Assembly (NCBI RefSeq): GCF_963678635.1
Contig: NC_087066.1
Span: forward strand, 61,556,054-61,620,053
Origin: Symsagittifera roscoffensis
Taxonomy: Eukaryota; Xenacoelomorpha; Acoela; Convolutidae
Direction: 5' to 3'
DNA length: 64,000 nt
Below are positions 55,679 through 64,000 of this stretch, piece by piece. Both the position numbers and the translations under genes were made by a program. The notes beneath the pieces were generated by a model, which was not told the DNA's origin, searched no databases, and saw nothing but the letters and a program-made list of their open reading frames with translations. Each line of letters opens with the position of its first letter. Position 1 is the stretch's first letter.

Positions 55679-55918
55679 TTAAATAGACTTTGGATTATCG
55701 TACCTGTGAATATGATCAATGATTTGGAAAAGTTGGAGATATATTTTAAATGGGGAGTAGAAAATTAAAAAAATGTTGCAAAAAAGTATTAAAATGATTA
55801 TAAAAGCTTCAAAGGTATCAAATAGAGATATGAACAAAAGTTTGAATAGTATGAAAAAGTTTATTAAAAGATTTAAGATTGAATTTTTTAAGATATTGAC
55901 TGATCGGGAGAAGAGCAT
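55679..55918 (-). CDS. Small hydrophobic membrane ORF of copy M, 79 codons
   Basis: MLFSRSVNILKNSI opens a protein with two strongly hydrophobic stretches (LLINFFILFKLLFISLF and IIILILFCNIFLIFY) and a short polar C terminus. The start is conserved in copy P, where a stop shortens it. It sits between integrase and ORF B. Could be a viroporin-like or accessory membrane protein, or the remnant of a signal-bearing exon of ORF B; the sequence alone does not decide. Confidence 0.45.
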   Translation of the reverse strand: MLFSRSVNILKNSILNLLINFFILFKLLFISLFDTFEAFIIILILFCNIFLIFYSPFKIYLQLFQIIDHIHRYDNPKSI

Positions 55919-56511
55919 TTAAGAAATGATTTTTTTGTCGAATATTTTTTGTTGTTTGAGGCGAGATTCAAGTGTGGTCGAGTTATTTATTGATTTTTGA
56001 CAAATGGGTTGAGTTTTGTGAAAAGTTGTTGGGGGCTAATTTTATGGTGTTTGGGAGGTCTTCTTTGCTTCACTTTTATTTCTCGGGTGATCTGGCGTAT
56101 TTTTGAAATTTTTTTACTTTAGGCCAAATGAATATGGTCGTTTTTTACTTTAAACTAATTTGCCATTTTTGGTTGGAGGGTTTTTGAGGTCTGAGTTGGG
56201 AAAATATTGTTGATCTTTGCGTTATTAGATAGGGGAGGGTTGTAATATTATGCTGGTATTTATTTTAGTTGTCAAGTTTTAGCGGGTTGCTTATTTTTGA
56301 CCTGGAGGTTATAAAGTTATAGTTATAGATATGCCTGGAGTTTAATATCTTTCGGTTAATAGGTTGGTGTTAGAGATATAGAAGGTGACGGATTTAAGTG
56401 AATCCTATTGGCTGAATCTGAACTAGAATTTTTGCGTGTATGTCAGCATGTTATTTTGAAAAATGAAAGATCAAAATGATCCAGAGGTGCAAAAATTATT
56501 AATTTTTAAAA
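55919..56511 (-). other. Pol to ORF B spacer of copy M
   Basis: Collinear with 33387-33981, noncoding in both. Confidence 0.5.
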
Positions 56512-58297
56512 TTAAAGTTGTTTTTGAAATTCAACTTTCTTTAGTATTTTAGATTGTGGAATGAATGTGTTGTAGTATTTACGTGGTTGATTTCTAAGTC
56601 GTGATGATTCTCTATGTTTTGATTTTTCTACTTGTTCTTGTGGTAAATTTTGTTCAATCATTTTTCTGTTTTTTCTTTCTTTTTGAGGTATTTTTGGGTC
56701 TGATATTTTTTGATTGTTTTTGGCTTTGGTATGTTTTTGATTTTGATTTTCATGATGAACGTTGTCTTGTTTATCTAATTCTTTTTCTGTATGTGGATGA
56801 TTTTGAATAACTTTTAAACCTGTAACAGAATATAAATGAGTTATATCGCGTAGTGCGTACTCTTTTGGGTAGTAAGACAATAGATTGTTACGATGTTGAA
56901 CAATTTCTTTTTTATTTAAATCTGTGAGTTTATACGTTACGTCAGTGGGTTTGGCAATTATTTGGTATGGTCCTTTTCGAAGGGGTTCTAATTTTTTAGT
57001 GATTCGTTTTTGCGTATTAAAGTTAGGTTTCAAGACAAATGTTCTAATTTTTAAATCTCTGGCTGGTGTAAAGCGTGAATTAATTTGGTCGTTTATGTTT
57101 TGCCTTTGTAACAATTTCTTTGTTACTTTTTGGTAAATTTCATTGTGTTTTTTATCTCTATTCAAAATCGATTCGGTTTGTGTGCCGGAGGCTAATTTAA
57201 GAATTTGTGGGTGATGAAAATGATCTTTATCATGAGTGTGTAAAGGTAGGTTATAACAAATTGAGTCTTTATTTGGTTGGCAATAACCTTGTGCATTTTA
57301 ATGGGAATTTGCTGTAAACATAATTGGTTTACGTGGCTTTTGATTAAAAACCATTTCGTATGGTGACATTCCTAAAGTTGTCGTGATTTGTGAATTGTAT
57401 GCTAAGTGAAATAATTTTATATCTGCTGACCATTCTGTGTATTTTGTATCATTTCCATTTATGATACATCGGAGATATTCTTGTAGTAAACAGTTCACAC
57501 CATCGACTAAACCGTTTTCCCAAGGTGCATGAGATGTACGTGGTTTATGTTTGATGTTATGTAAGTGGCATAGTGTGATGATTTCATTATTTATGAATTC
57601 TGTACCGTTATCTGTAACTAAGATTTCGGGTAATCCGAATTTAGCTATCCAATGTTCATAAAGCGTCGTGTAAGCATGATAAGCATTACAATGTGGTACT
57701 GGGTTGAGTGTTACATAATGTGTAAATGCGTCAACAATGACCATAATGTAGGAGTTTCCTTCAGAAGATGGTGAAATTGGTCCTTTTGTGTCTAATGAAA
57801 TACGATAGTTGAAATATAAACTTTGTCCTTTAAAAACTTGTTTTTGTGCTATTTGTTTTTGATTTGGATAAGGTTTGTTTAATTGACATATTATACAATC
57901 ATTGCATAATAATTTTATCCAAATTGGTGCATTTGGGAAATAAAAATTTTGTGTAAATTTTGAGTATGTTTTCTCTGATCCGGAGTGTCTTTTAGTATTT
58001 TGTGTATGTGAGATGTTAAAAGTTAATAATATCATACTTAAAGGAAAACAGGGAAATTTTGAATCATTTAATTGATATTCTAAAAAATCTGTATTTTCAT
58101 TATTTGTTGTGTTATTAAATTTTCGGAAATATCGGAGGAGTGTTTTATTTCCTAAAATTGTTGTATCTGCTTTTACGGGCTTAGTTTTGTATTTGTGCCA
58201 TAAGTTTAGTTGTCTAATTACTGGGTCGAGATTTTGCTTTTTTTTAAAAATTCAAGTGTAATTTTATCTGTTGGGGGGGGAAAAATATTGTCAATTT
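56512..58297 (-). pseudogene. pol: Integrase of copy M (one in-frame stop)
   Basis: 58035-57298 and 57165-56512 are one frame separated mainly by TAA at 57298-57300. Domains in order: HHCC-type zinc finger (H...RHSGSEKTY, then CNDCIIC), RNase-H-fold core with Asp in SLDTKGPI (57790-57792) and TDNGTEF (57610-57612), a C-terminal GPY/F module (RKGPYQIIAKPTDVTY) and a long basic tail ending VEFQKQL. The core inserts element cDNA into the host genome. In the NGLVDG block the residue aligned with the third catalytic acid is Asp (57502-57504) where Ty3/Gypsy enzymes have Glu. The N-terminal linker upstream of 58035 is in another frame because of a shift near 58245. Confidence 0.82.
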
Positions 58298-59290
58298 CTA
58301 GTTTTGATAGGGGAATTGTGTCAATTGGGTCATGGAGGTCAAAACTTGATTTATTGTGTATTTTGAATCATTTGTTTGCGGTCCTGATAATTTTATTTTA
58401 TCGGTTAAATTTTCTTTTTCGATTAATGGAAAAAGGTCTTTTTTATGCGAAGGTTGTTTTATTTTTTTTTGTTGAGTGTTATTTTTTATCCATTGTGTGT
58501 ATGGAATTGGTTTAAAAGTTGATGTGCCTAGTAAATCAACTTCATAGTGATTATTCTGGCAATCTAAGTAGAGTGGAAAATGCTGTAGATTATTTATTTG
58601 TGATTGATCAATGTCAGTTGTTACTGCATATTTGCATTCTAGTCGGGGTGATGTTTCATCTTTTGCAAGATAAAAATTAATATTTTGTGGTATTTCAACT
58701 GTAGTTTTTCTTGTGACTAATTCAGGTGGCGTATTTCGACTTAATGTATCTGATAACGCAAGGTTTTTTCCTGCTGTCCAAACTATGCGTAGGTTTGGAA
58801 ATTTCATTAGAATTAGTTGAAATCTATAAACTCTATGATTTGGATTTGACTTTTGTGTAAAGAGAAATATAATTGGTTTGTGATCTGTGATTAGAAGTGT
58901 TGGGTGTTTTGATCCAAGTATCAGAAATTCATATTCTGTAAGTGTATAAATTATAGCTGTACATTCTCTCATTAGAGTCGAGAGACGTAGCTCTGCTTGA
59001 GTGAATAACCGTGAATTTGCTGATATAAAGTTCATTTTATTTGTTCCACTATGTGTTTGTAGCAATGCTGCGCCGATGCCAAAATTTGTAGCATCGCACA
59101 TTGCATAGAAGGGTTGATTTGGATCTGGAATTGTATTTGAAATTTGTTCAGTTAAAAGTTTTTTAATTTCTTCAAATCGTGTTTGATGTTCAGTGGTCCA
59201 TTCAAAATTATTTTGTTTTCTGAGGATATTATAGAAGGGTTTTAAGTATAATTGCATTTTGTAAACATATTTACTTAAGAAATTTAACAT
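58298..59290 (-). CDS. pol: RNase H and linker of copy M pol
   Basis: 330 open codons. MLNFLSKYVYKMQLYLKPFY is the RT connection; PFYAMCDATNFGIGAALLQ holds the first catalytic Asp; QAELRLSTLMRECTAIIYTL the Glu; LLITDHKPIIFLF the next Asp; FPNLRIVWTAGKNLALSDTL ends the domain. A polar linker to integrase follows. All motifs of a Ty3/Gypsy RNase H are present. The frame is preceded by TAG (59312-59314) that separates it from RT and ends at a shift before integrase. Confidence 0.85.
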   Translation of the reverse strand: MLNFLSKYVYKMQLYLKPFYNILRKQNNFEWTTEHQTRFEEIKKLLTEQISNTIPDPNQPFYAMCDATNFGIGAALLQTHSGTNKMNFISANSRLFTQAELRLSTLMRECTAIIYTLTEYEFLILGSKHPTLLITDHKPIIFLFTQKSNPNHRVYRFQLILMKFPNLRIVWTAGKNLALSDTLSRNTPPELVTRKTTVEIPQNINFYLAKDETSPRLECKYAVTTDIDQSQINNLQHFPLYLDCQNNHYEVDLLGTSTFKPIPYTQWIKNNTQQKKIKQPSHKKDLFPLIEKENLTDKIKLSGPQTNDSKYTINQVLTSMTQLTQFPYQN

Positions 59291-59311
59291 TCCAAGGAAT
59301 TCTTGGATTTT

Positions 59312-60900
59312 CTATTTATTTGTAGGTGGCTGAAGTTTTTGAATAGCTTCAATGCGTGATTTTAATGGAGTGATAGTTTCTCGTTCTATATTATGTCCTA
59401 AAAATTTAACGCGTGTTAGAAAGAAGTGTGATTTATCGGGAGCTGCCTTCAGATTTTTGTTTTGAAGTATTTTATGATACTGTTCTAAAACTGTAAACAT
59501 TTTTTCTTTAGTTTGTGATTGCATAAAAACATCATCTAAGTATGTGATTGCATTTTTCTTGAGAATTAGTGGTCTAAAAATTTTACTCATAAAGGCTGAA
59601 AAAGCTGCTGGTCCTATGGGTATTCCATAGAATAAGCGATTGAATTCATATTGTTTATTTCCAACTCAAATTATGTTAAACGTCGTAATTGTTCATCTAG
59701 TGGCATTTGATTATAAGCACTATTCATATCTGCGGTTGTGTAAAATTGACCATTTATCTTTGATAAGATAACTTGTATGGGTTCAATAGACCAATTGCAT
59801 TTTGATTCGTCAGTTAGTGAATTGAGATATCTAGCGTCTAAAACTATTTTTAGTGATTCACCTTTTGCTAGAATGATAACAGGGTTGATAAAAGTGTTAC
59901 CTTTTGGTTGTTCTTCCTTATTTACTGGTGAGATAATTTCGTATTGTTCTAAAATGTCAAGTAATCTGTTTACCTTGTCATGTAAGTGAATCGGTACTTT
60001 ACTGGCTCTTTGTTTTTTGAAAACTGCGTCGGGTTTTAACGGGAGGTGTAGTGATGAACTAATTTTTCCAACGTCAAATTTTGATGTTGCGTAGACTGTT
60101 GAATATTTTAACAGTTGTTTTGCTAATTTATCAAATTCAATTTGTGTAATTTGTGAATGTTCAAAGTTAAACATTGTTAAAAATTTTTGTTGTTCTTTTG
60201 TGTAATTTGTTATATTGAATGTTGGTTTAAAATATGGTGTTTTTGTGAAGTAATCTGTGTTTCTTTTTTCATTACTTATTATATTATTTATGTATAATTC
60301 TTCGTCAAGAATTGTTGATTGGCAAATATCTAAAAATTGGACTATATTATTATTGCGGTAGGCTACTTCATTTATAGGTGAAATTGTAGCATTCGTTTCA
60401 CAATATCCTAAAAGTCCTAAGGGTAATGTTACTTGATATGGTGTATTATTATACACGTGTAATGAAATGATGTGGGAATTCGTGTTCTTCGAATATTTTA
60501 TGGATGAGATCGTAATTTTCGAAAATTTGTGAATAGGTTTAAATTCGAAATCTGACATAAAAAGTTGTTGTTTATTTTGACTTTTATTATATTGGTGAAC
60601 TTGTTTTATTGAAAAACTATATATATTTCCTGATAGTGGTTTCAGGTGTTTCCGTTGTTGATTGTAAATGGGGTAAAATTTTGAGAGGAATGGTGGTTAT
60701 TTGTTTAATCTTTGAAAGAATGTTAGGGCTGTATTTTTTGTTTTTGTGTACTTACCTTTGATATGTATTTTACTATTTAAGATATTGATTGTTGGTATAT
60801 ATTTAGATATAAATGGTATGCCAATGATATTGTGTTTAATATCAGTAATATGAAATATTTGTTTGAACGGTTTGCCTAAAATTTTGTTTTGTTCCATTGT
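59312..60900 (-). pseudogene. pol: Reverse transcriptase of copy M
   Basis: Pieces 60897-60697 (protease end, IIGIPFISKY), 60558-59671 and 59590-59312. RT blocks: NPVIILAKG, LKIVLDARYLNSL, TTADMNSAYNQMP, then after a CAA-to-TAA stop (59671-59673) and a one-base loss, SKIFRPL, the catalytic YLDDVF (59531-59542), HKILQNKNLKAAP and FLGHNIERE. The thumb/connection segment LKSRIEAIQKLQPP, deleted in copy P, is present. Function as for copy P. Confidence 0.85.
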
Positions 60901-61523
60901 TCTCGTGGGTAGAAGAAATAATTGGATTTTTCCATAATTTACTAATGTTGATCCTTGTGCTGTTGCTAATTTACTAGAGGTTTCAAGAGGTGTTAATTTT
61001 GGATGAAATGTTTTGATTTCATTCCATAGGGAATATTAATTATATTTGATTCTGCTCCTGAGTCAATTAAAAAATCAATTTCAAAATCTGGTGGTTGAAA
61101 TTCTTTGTTTCTTGAGCTTTCTAAGAGAAATGGAATTGTCCAAATTTTTTCTCTTGGTTGTTCTTTTTGTATATTTTGATTAGTATGTTTTGTGTTTGAG
61201 CATTGTGTTTCGTCTTTTTTATCGGGTTTAGTTACCGTGTTAATTCCGTTTACTTCTTGTGTAGTTTGTGTAGTATCAAAGGGTCCAATATAGTAATTGT
61301 GAAGGAGTTCCAATTGATTTTCATATGTATGTGAGGTAAAAGAATGTTCATATATGTTAGGTTTATAGTCGTTTTTGACTGTTATCATATTTACAGAGAT
61401 GGTATTATCTGTATCATTTTCTGTATCTGACGATACACAATTTATATGATTTAGTTGTAGTTCGTTACTTCCTGTGTCATCAATACCTGGGGGGTCTGAA
61501 GTTGTTTGTTCATTTGTCTGCAC
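60901..61523 (-). pseudogene. pol: Protease region of copy M, active site present
   Basis: The pol frame opens after the gag overlap with PGIDDTGSNELQLN, an acidic linker of about 120 residues, then FEIDFLIDSGAESNIINI; DSGA (61053-61064) is the retropepsin catalytic triad. A one-base shift just after (near 61030) puts the remainder (LTPLETSSKLATAQGS, NYGKIQLFLLP) in another frame, which joins the IIGIPFI block downstream. The enzyme cleaves the polyproteins during maturation. It is one shift away from continuous reading. Confidence 0.75.
61489..61494 (-). promoter_or_regulatory. Candidate -1 frameshift slip site of copy M
   Basis: C6 on the - strand (tcagaccccccagg), the exact counterpart of 29900-29905. 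Confidence 0.35.
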
Positions 61524-61546
61524 TTGATTAATGTGTTTTTGATATT

Positions 61547-64000
61547 TTAGTGTGCTACTTCTCTATCGATGTTTAGAATCAGGATAACGGTTATTATTCC
61601 TGTGTGGTGACTGGGAATAATTTCTGTATCGATTTTTGTAACTTGAGTTTCGATTTTGTGAATTATTTCGTGATCTGTTTTGATAATTATCGTTTGATCT
61701 CGGATAGTTTGATTATATGAATTATTCCTTGATCGATTGTTCGGGTAATTTTGATTTCGATTGTTTGAATAACTTCTATTTCTATTTTGTGAATAGTTTC
61801 TATTTCTGTTGTATGATGAGTTTTGTAATTGATTATTGGAATAGTGTCTATTCCTTGGGTTTGATTGGGAACTGGATCCAGAAACGAATTCTGTTGTATT
61901 GAAATTCGATCGTGAATAGTTATTTTGGTTATTTTGGCTATTCGATCGATTATATCTATTTTGTGAGAAATTTCGTGTTTTTCCTCGTTCGGGTGATCTA
62001 CCTCTATAATTTGAAATAAATGATGATTGATTCCTTGTGTAATTTGAGTTGCTTGGAAGTGGTTTTCCTGAACTGTTGTTACTATATATATTTTTGTTTG
62101 GTAGATTTTGGTCTTTCTTCATGTTTTGATAGAATGATTTATTTGGTTCTTTGTACTTTTGAGGTTTATTCTGATTGTTTTGTTGTTTTTGTCTACATTC
62201 GGAAATACTGTGTCCGTATCGTCGGCAATAATTACACCAAATTTTTTAAGGATGGTTTGCCTTTAAAATTTGGATGTTTTTCGTAGATATTTAGTATTTC
62301 AGTGATTTTTTTCAATCAGGTCTGTGTCTGATTCTTGTATGTTTTTTATATGTGTCGTATTTGTTTCAATTCGATTAACATATTGTATTTTTAGATTTTC
62401 TGTTTCTTCGAGTTTCATTGTGATTTCTGCTTGTTCTAGTTTATCTACTAATTTTCGAAAATCTAAATCCGGTTCTCGAATTGAGGAAGGATGATATGCT
62501 CTCTTTTTTATAGCTATTTTCCTTAATTGAGGTGTTAAGGTCATCATTAAAATTTCTGTCATTTTTGTGTTTTTGTAATCATGTGTATTAAGTGAATATG
62601 CTTTTTGAACTAGTGTTTCGATTCGTACTGCTAATTGTTTAATTGTTTCATTTGGTAATCTGCGGAGGATTTCGTTGCAAAAAACTCTTTGATGTTGTTT
62701 GTTTCTTTCAGAATCAAACATTTTTGAAAATTATTGTGTGAATCTTTTCCAGTCTGATTTTATTTCTATTGGTAATACTGAAAACCACTTTTGAGCTGCG
62801 CCATCTAGGGTTGTTTGTATTAATGCTGTGCGTCTATGTATAAAATTTTGATGTAGTGGCGTGTTAATTGGTTCGGGTCCTATATTTAAAATTAAATTTG
62901 CTGTTACTGCATTTAGATAATCTTCTACAGAATATTCAGGGTCTGTTCCTGTGAATACCATTAATGGTTTATTCGATGTTATTGATGATTCACCCATGAG
63001 GTATAGATTCATAGTCATCTGTAGTGAATCTGCAGCATTTGGCATTCGTGAAAAATTTGAAAGTTGATTGTTGCTGAAGGTAAAAGGGAAGCTGAAGGTA
63101 AGTTGACTGTTGCTGAAGGTAATAGGGAAGCGGTATTTCATTTTGCATTTGTGTTGGTTGATAAGAATGTATTAATGTTGGGTTTTGTGGTTGTATTGAT
63201 TGAAAAGATTGTGTGTTGAATGGGTTTTGTGTATGCATTTGTTGTGGATTTTGTACATCTGTTGGGTTTTGTGGGTAAATTTTTGTATTTTGCGATGGTT
63301 GAGATTGTCGCGGTCTCTGTTTGCGATATTCTTTAGTATATGGTGCAAAAATACTGGTTGGTGATAATCATCTTCATCAGATGATAAATAGTTTGTATTA
63401 TATGGTGTATGTTGTGTATTTATATTTTGTTGAAAGAATGGGTAATTTTCACTATAATCCTGTGTAGGTTGCGGATTATCTGGAAAAATTACTGAATTGG
63501 TCGATATTTTTGGGAGGGTCCAATAATGGGAACATACGTGGTTTAAATTTTGTGTATTCTTTTGGGGAGGTTGGTTTGTTCTTGGTTTGTGAGCATAATT
63601 ATAATTGTGTTCTGCAAAAGTGTTTCTTGTGAACGGTTTTTGTGTTTTTGACGGTATTGTCAGTGGTCTATACGTTTGATAGTCCATATGTGAAAATTTT
63701 GGAGCAACCGAAGGTTTTACGGTTAATTGTAAGGTTAACTGTGTTAGTGATGTATTTGTATTCCTTCGTGTTGTCAGATTGGGGTGTATTGGTGAAATAC
63801 TCTGTTGTGTAGTTGTTGCTGTTGTTTGGACGAATTCTTCATTTATGAAGTGTGATGGTGTTTGAACATCTTGTTGTGTAAGATTTCTGGTTCCATTGAG
63901 GTTTTCATTATGTATGACCGTCGAATTTAAACTGTTATTTCGTGTATCAGGTAAAATGTATTATAATTCAATGGTGTTGCATTAATGGTTAATGGTACTA
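61547..64000 (-). pseudogene. gag: gag of copy M (5' end outside the window)
   Basis: Pieces: beyond 64000 to about 63690, continuous through PSVAPKF.HMDYQTYRP into 63687-63172; 63238-62990; 63141-62731 (capsid-like DGAAQKWFSVLPIEIKSDW); 62721-62299 (LPNETIKQLAVRIETLVQKA); knuckle region; 62122-61547. The zinc knuckle at 62236-62195 is intact: CNYCRRYGHSISEC, C-X2-C-X4-H-X4-C. The C-terminal Asn/Arg/Ser-rich tract is shorter than in P and shifts frame near 61715. N-terminal to the capsid is a long Pro/Gln/Asn-rich region. Gag forms the particle and packages RNA. Confidence 0.8.
62195..62236 (-). other. Intact CCHC zinc knuckle in gag of copy M
   Basis: C-X2-C-X4-H-X4-C at CNYCRRYGHSISEC, the nucleocapsid-type RNA-binding knuckle. 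The same place in copy P (29160-29201) has Arg instead of His. Confidence 0.85.

Larger units (their letters stand above)
47975..64000 (-). mobile_element. Copy M: giant Ty3/Gypsy retroelement, cut by the window edge
   Basis: Opposite orientation to copy P. In element order it shows gag (from beyond 64000 to about 61547), protease, RT, RNase H, integrase (to 56512), small hydrophobic ORF (55679-55918), ORF B (55594-51767), ORF C (51755-49942), 3' UTR and 3' LTR (48355-47975). Protease active site, RT, RNase H and integrase domains are all present, interrupted by a few stops and single-base shifts, so it is the better template for the family. The leader and 5' LTR are outside, so its target duplication cannot be verified; the base pairs beside the LTR are taaa (47971-47974). 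Confidence 0.9.

Overview
The window is animal nuclear DNA: AT-rich, gene-poor, intron-containing and saturated with transposable elements. Only two host-type genes can be recognised by family. One is a complete four-exon ferritin heavy-chain gene (14899-16158, + strand) with GT-AG introns and every ferroxidase ligand. The other is a single 3' exon on the - strand (5006-5198) that reads as the last membrane helix of a Cys-loop ligand-gated channel. The ferritin sequence and the kinds of mobile element suggest an invertebrate metazoan; I cannot name the phylum. There is a 200-base assembly gap at 16985-17184.

Most of the right half belongs to one large Ty3/Gypsy-type LTR retroelement family. 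A full-length but decayed copy (copy P, + strand) spans 24563-40471, about 15.9 kb, with two 410-bp TG...CA LTRs that differ at 6 positions by my hand comparison and a 4-bp target duplication (acaa). A second, better preserved copy (copy M, - strand) starts at its 3' LTR (47975-48355) and runs off the right edge, cut inside gag. A third copy (copy L) enters from the left edge and ends with its LTR at 1588. A decayed solo LTR with 4-bp duplications (taga) lies at 6910-7189. Read together, the copies give: LTR, primer-binding site, leader with small ORFs, very long gag with a CCHC knuckle, pol (protease, reverse transcriptase, RNase H, integrase with GPY/F module), a small hydrophobic ORF, an envelope-like ORF B (N-terminal anchor, coiled coil, C-terminal membrane segments), an unrecognised ORF C of about 600 codons, a long 3' UTR, and the second LTR. 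P and M carry different lesions.

The left half and the gap between P and M (40472-47974) hold many non-autonomous elements. The most striking set has terminal inverted repeats beginning CCCGGGT(C/T)GA, is usually flanked by TA, and carries different short tandem repeats inside (12349-13209, 18351-18764, 19484-20130, 21816-23559, 45126-46922, truncated relatives at 2924 and 41438). Others are an AT-rich TTATAATCGATT family, C-tract/G-tract hairpins, near-perfect 100-300 bp palindromes, tRNA-like sequences, and the 3' end of an unrelated LTR retrotransposon (5284-6202).

Between P and M lies a local duplication containing two near-identical 28-codon exons that encode a signal peptide and end in a consensus splice donor (42247-42330 and 42940-43023), with a third partial relic between them. 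No downstream exons were found.
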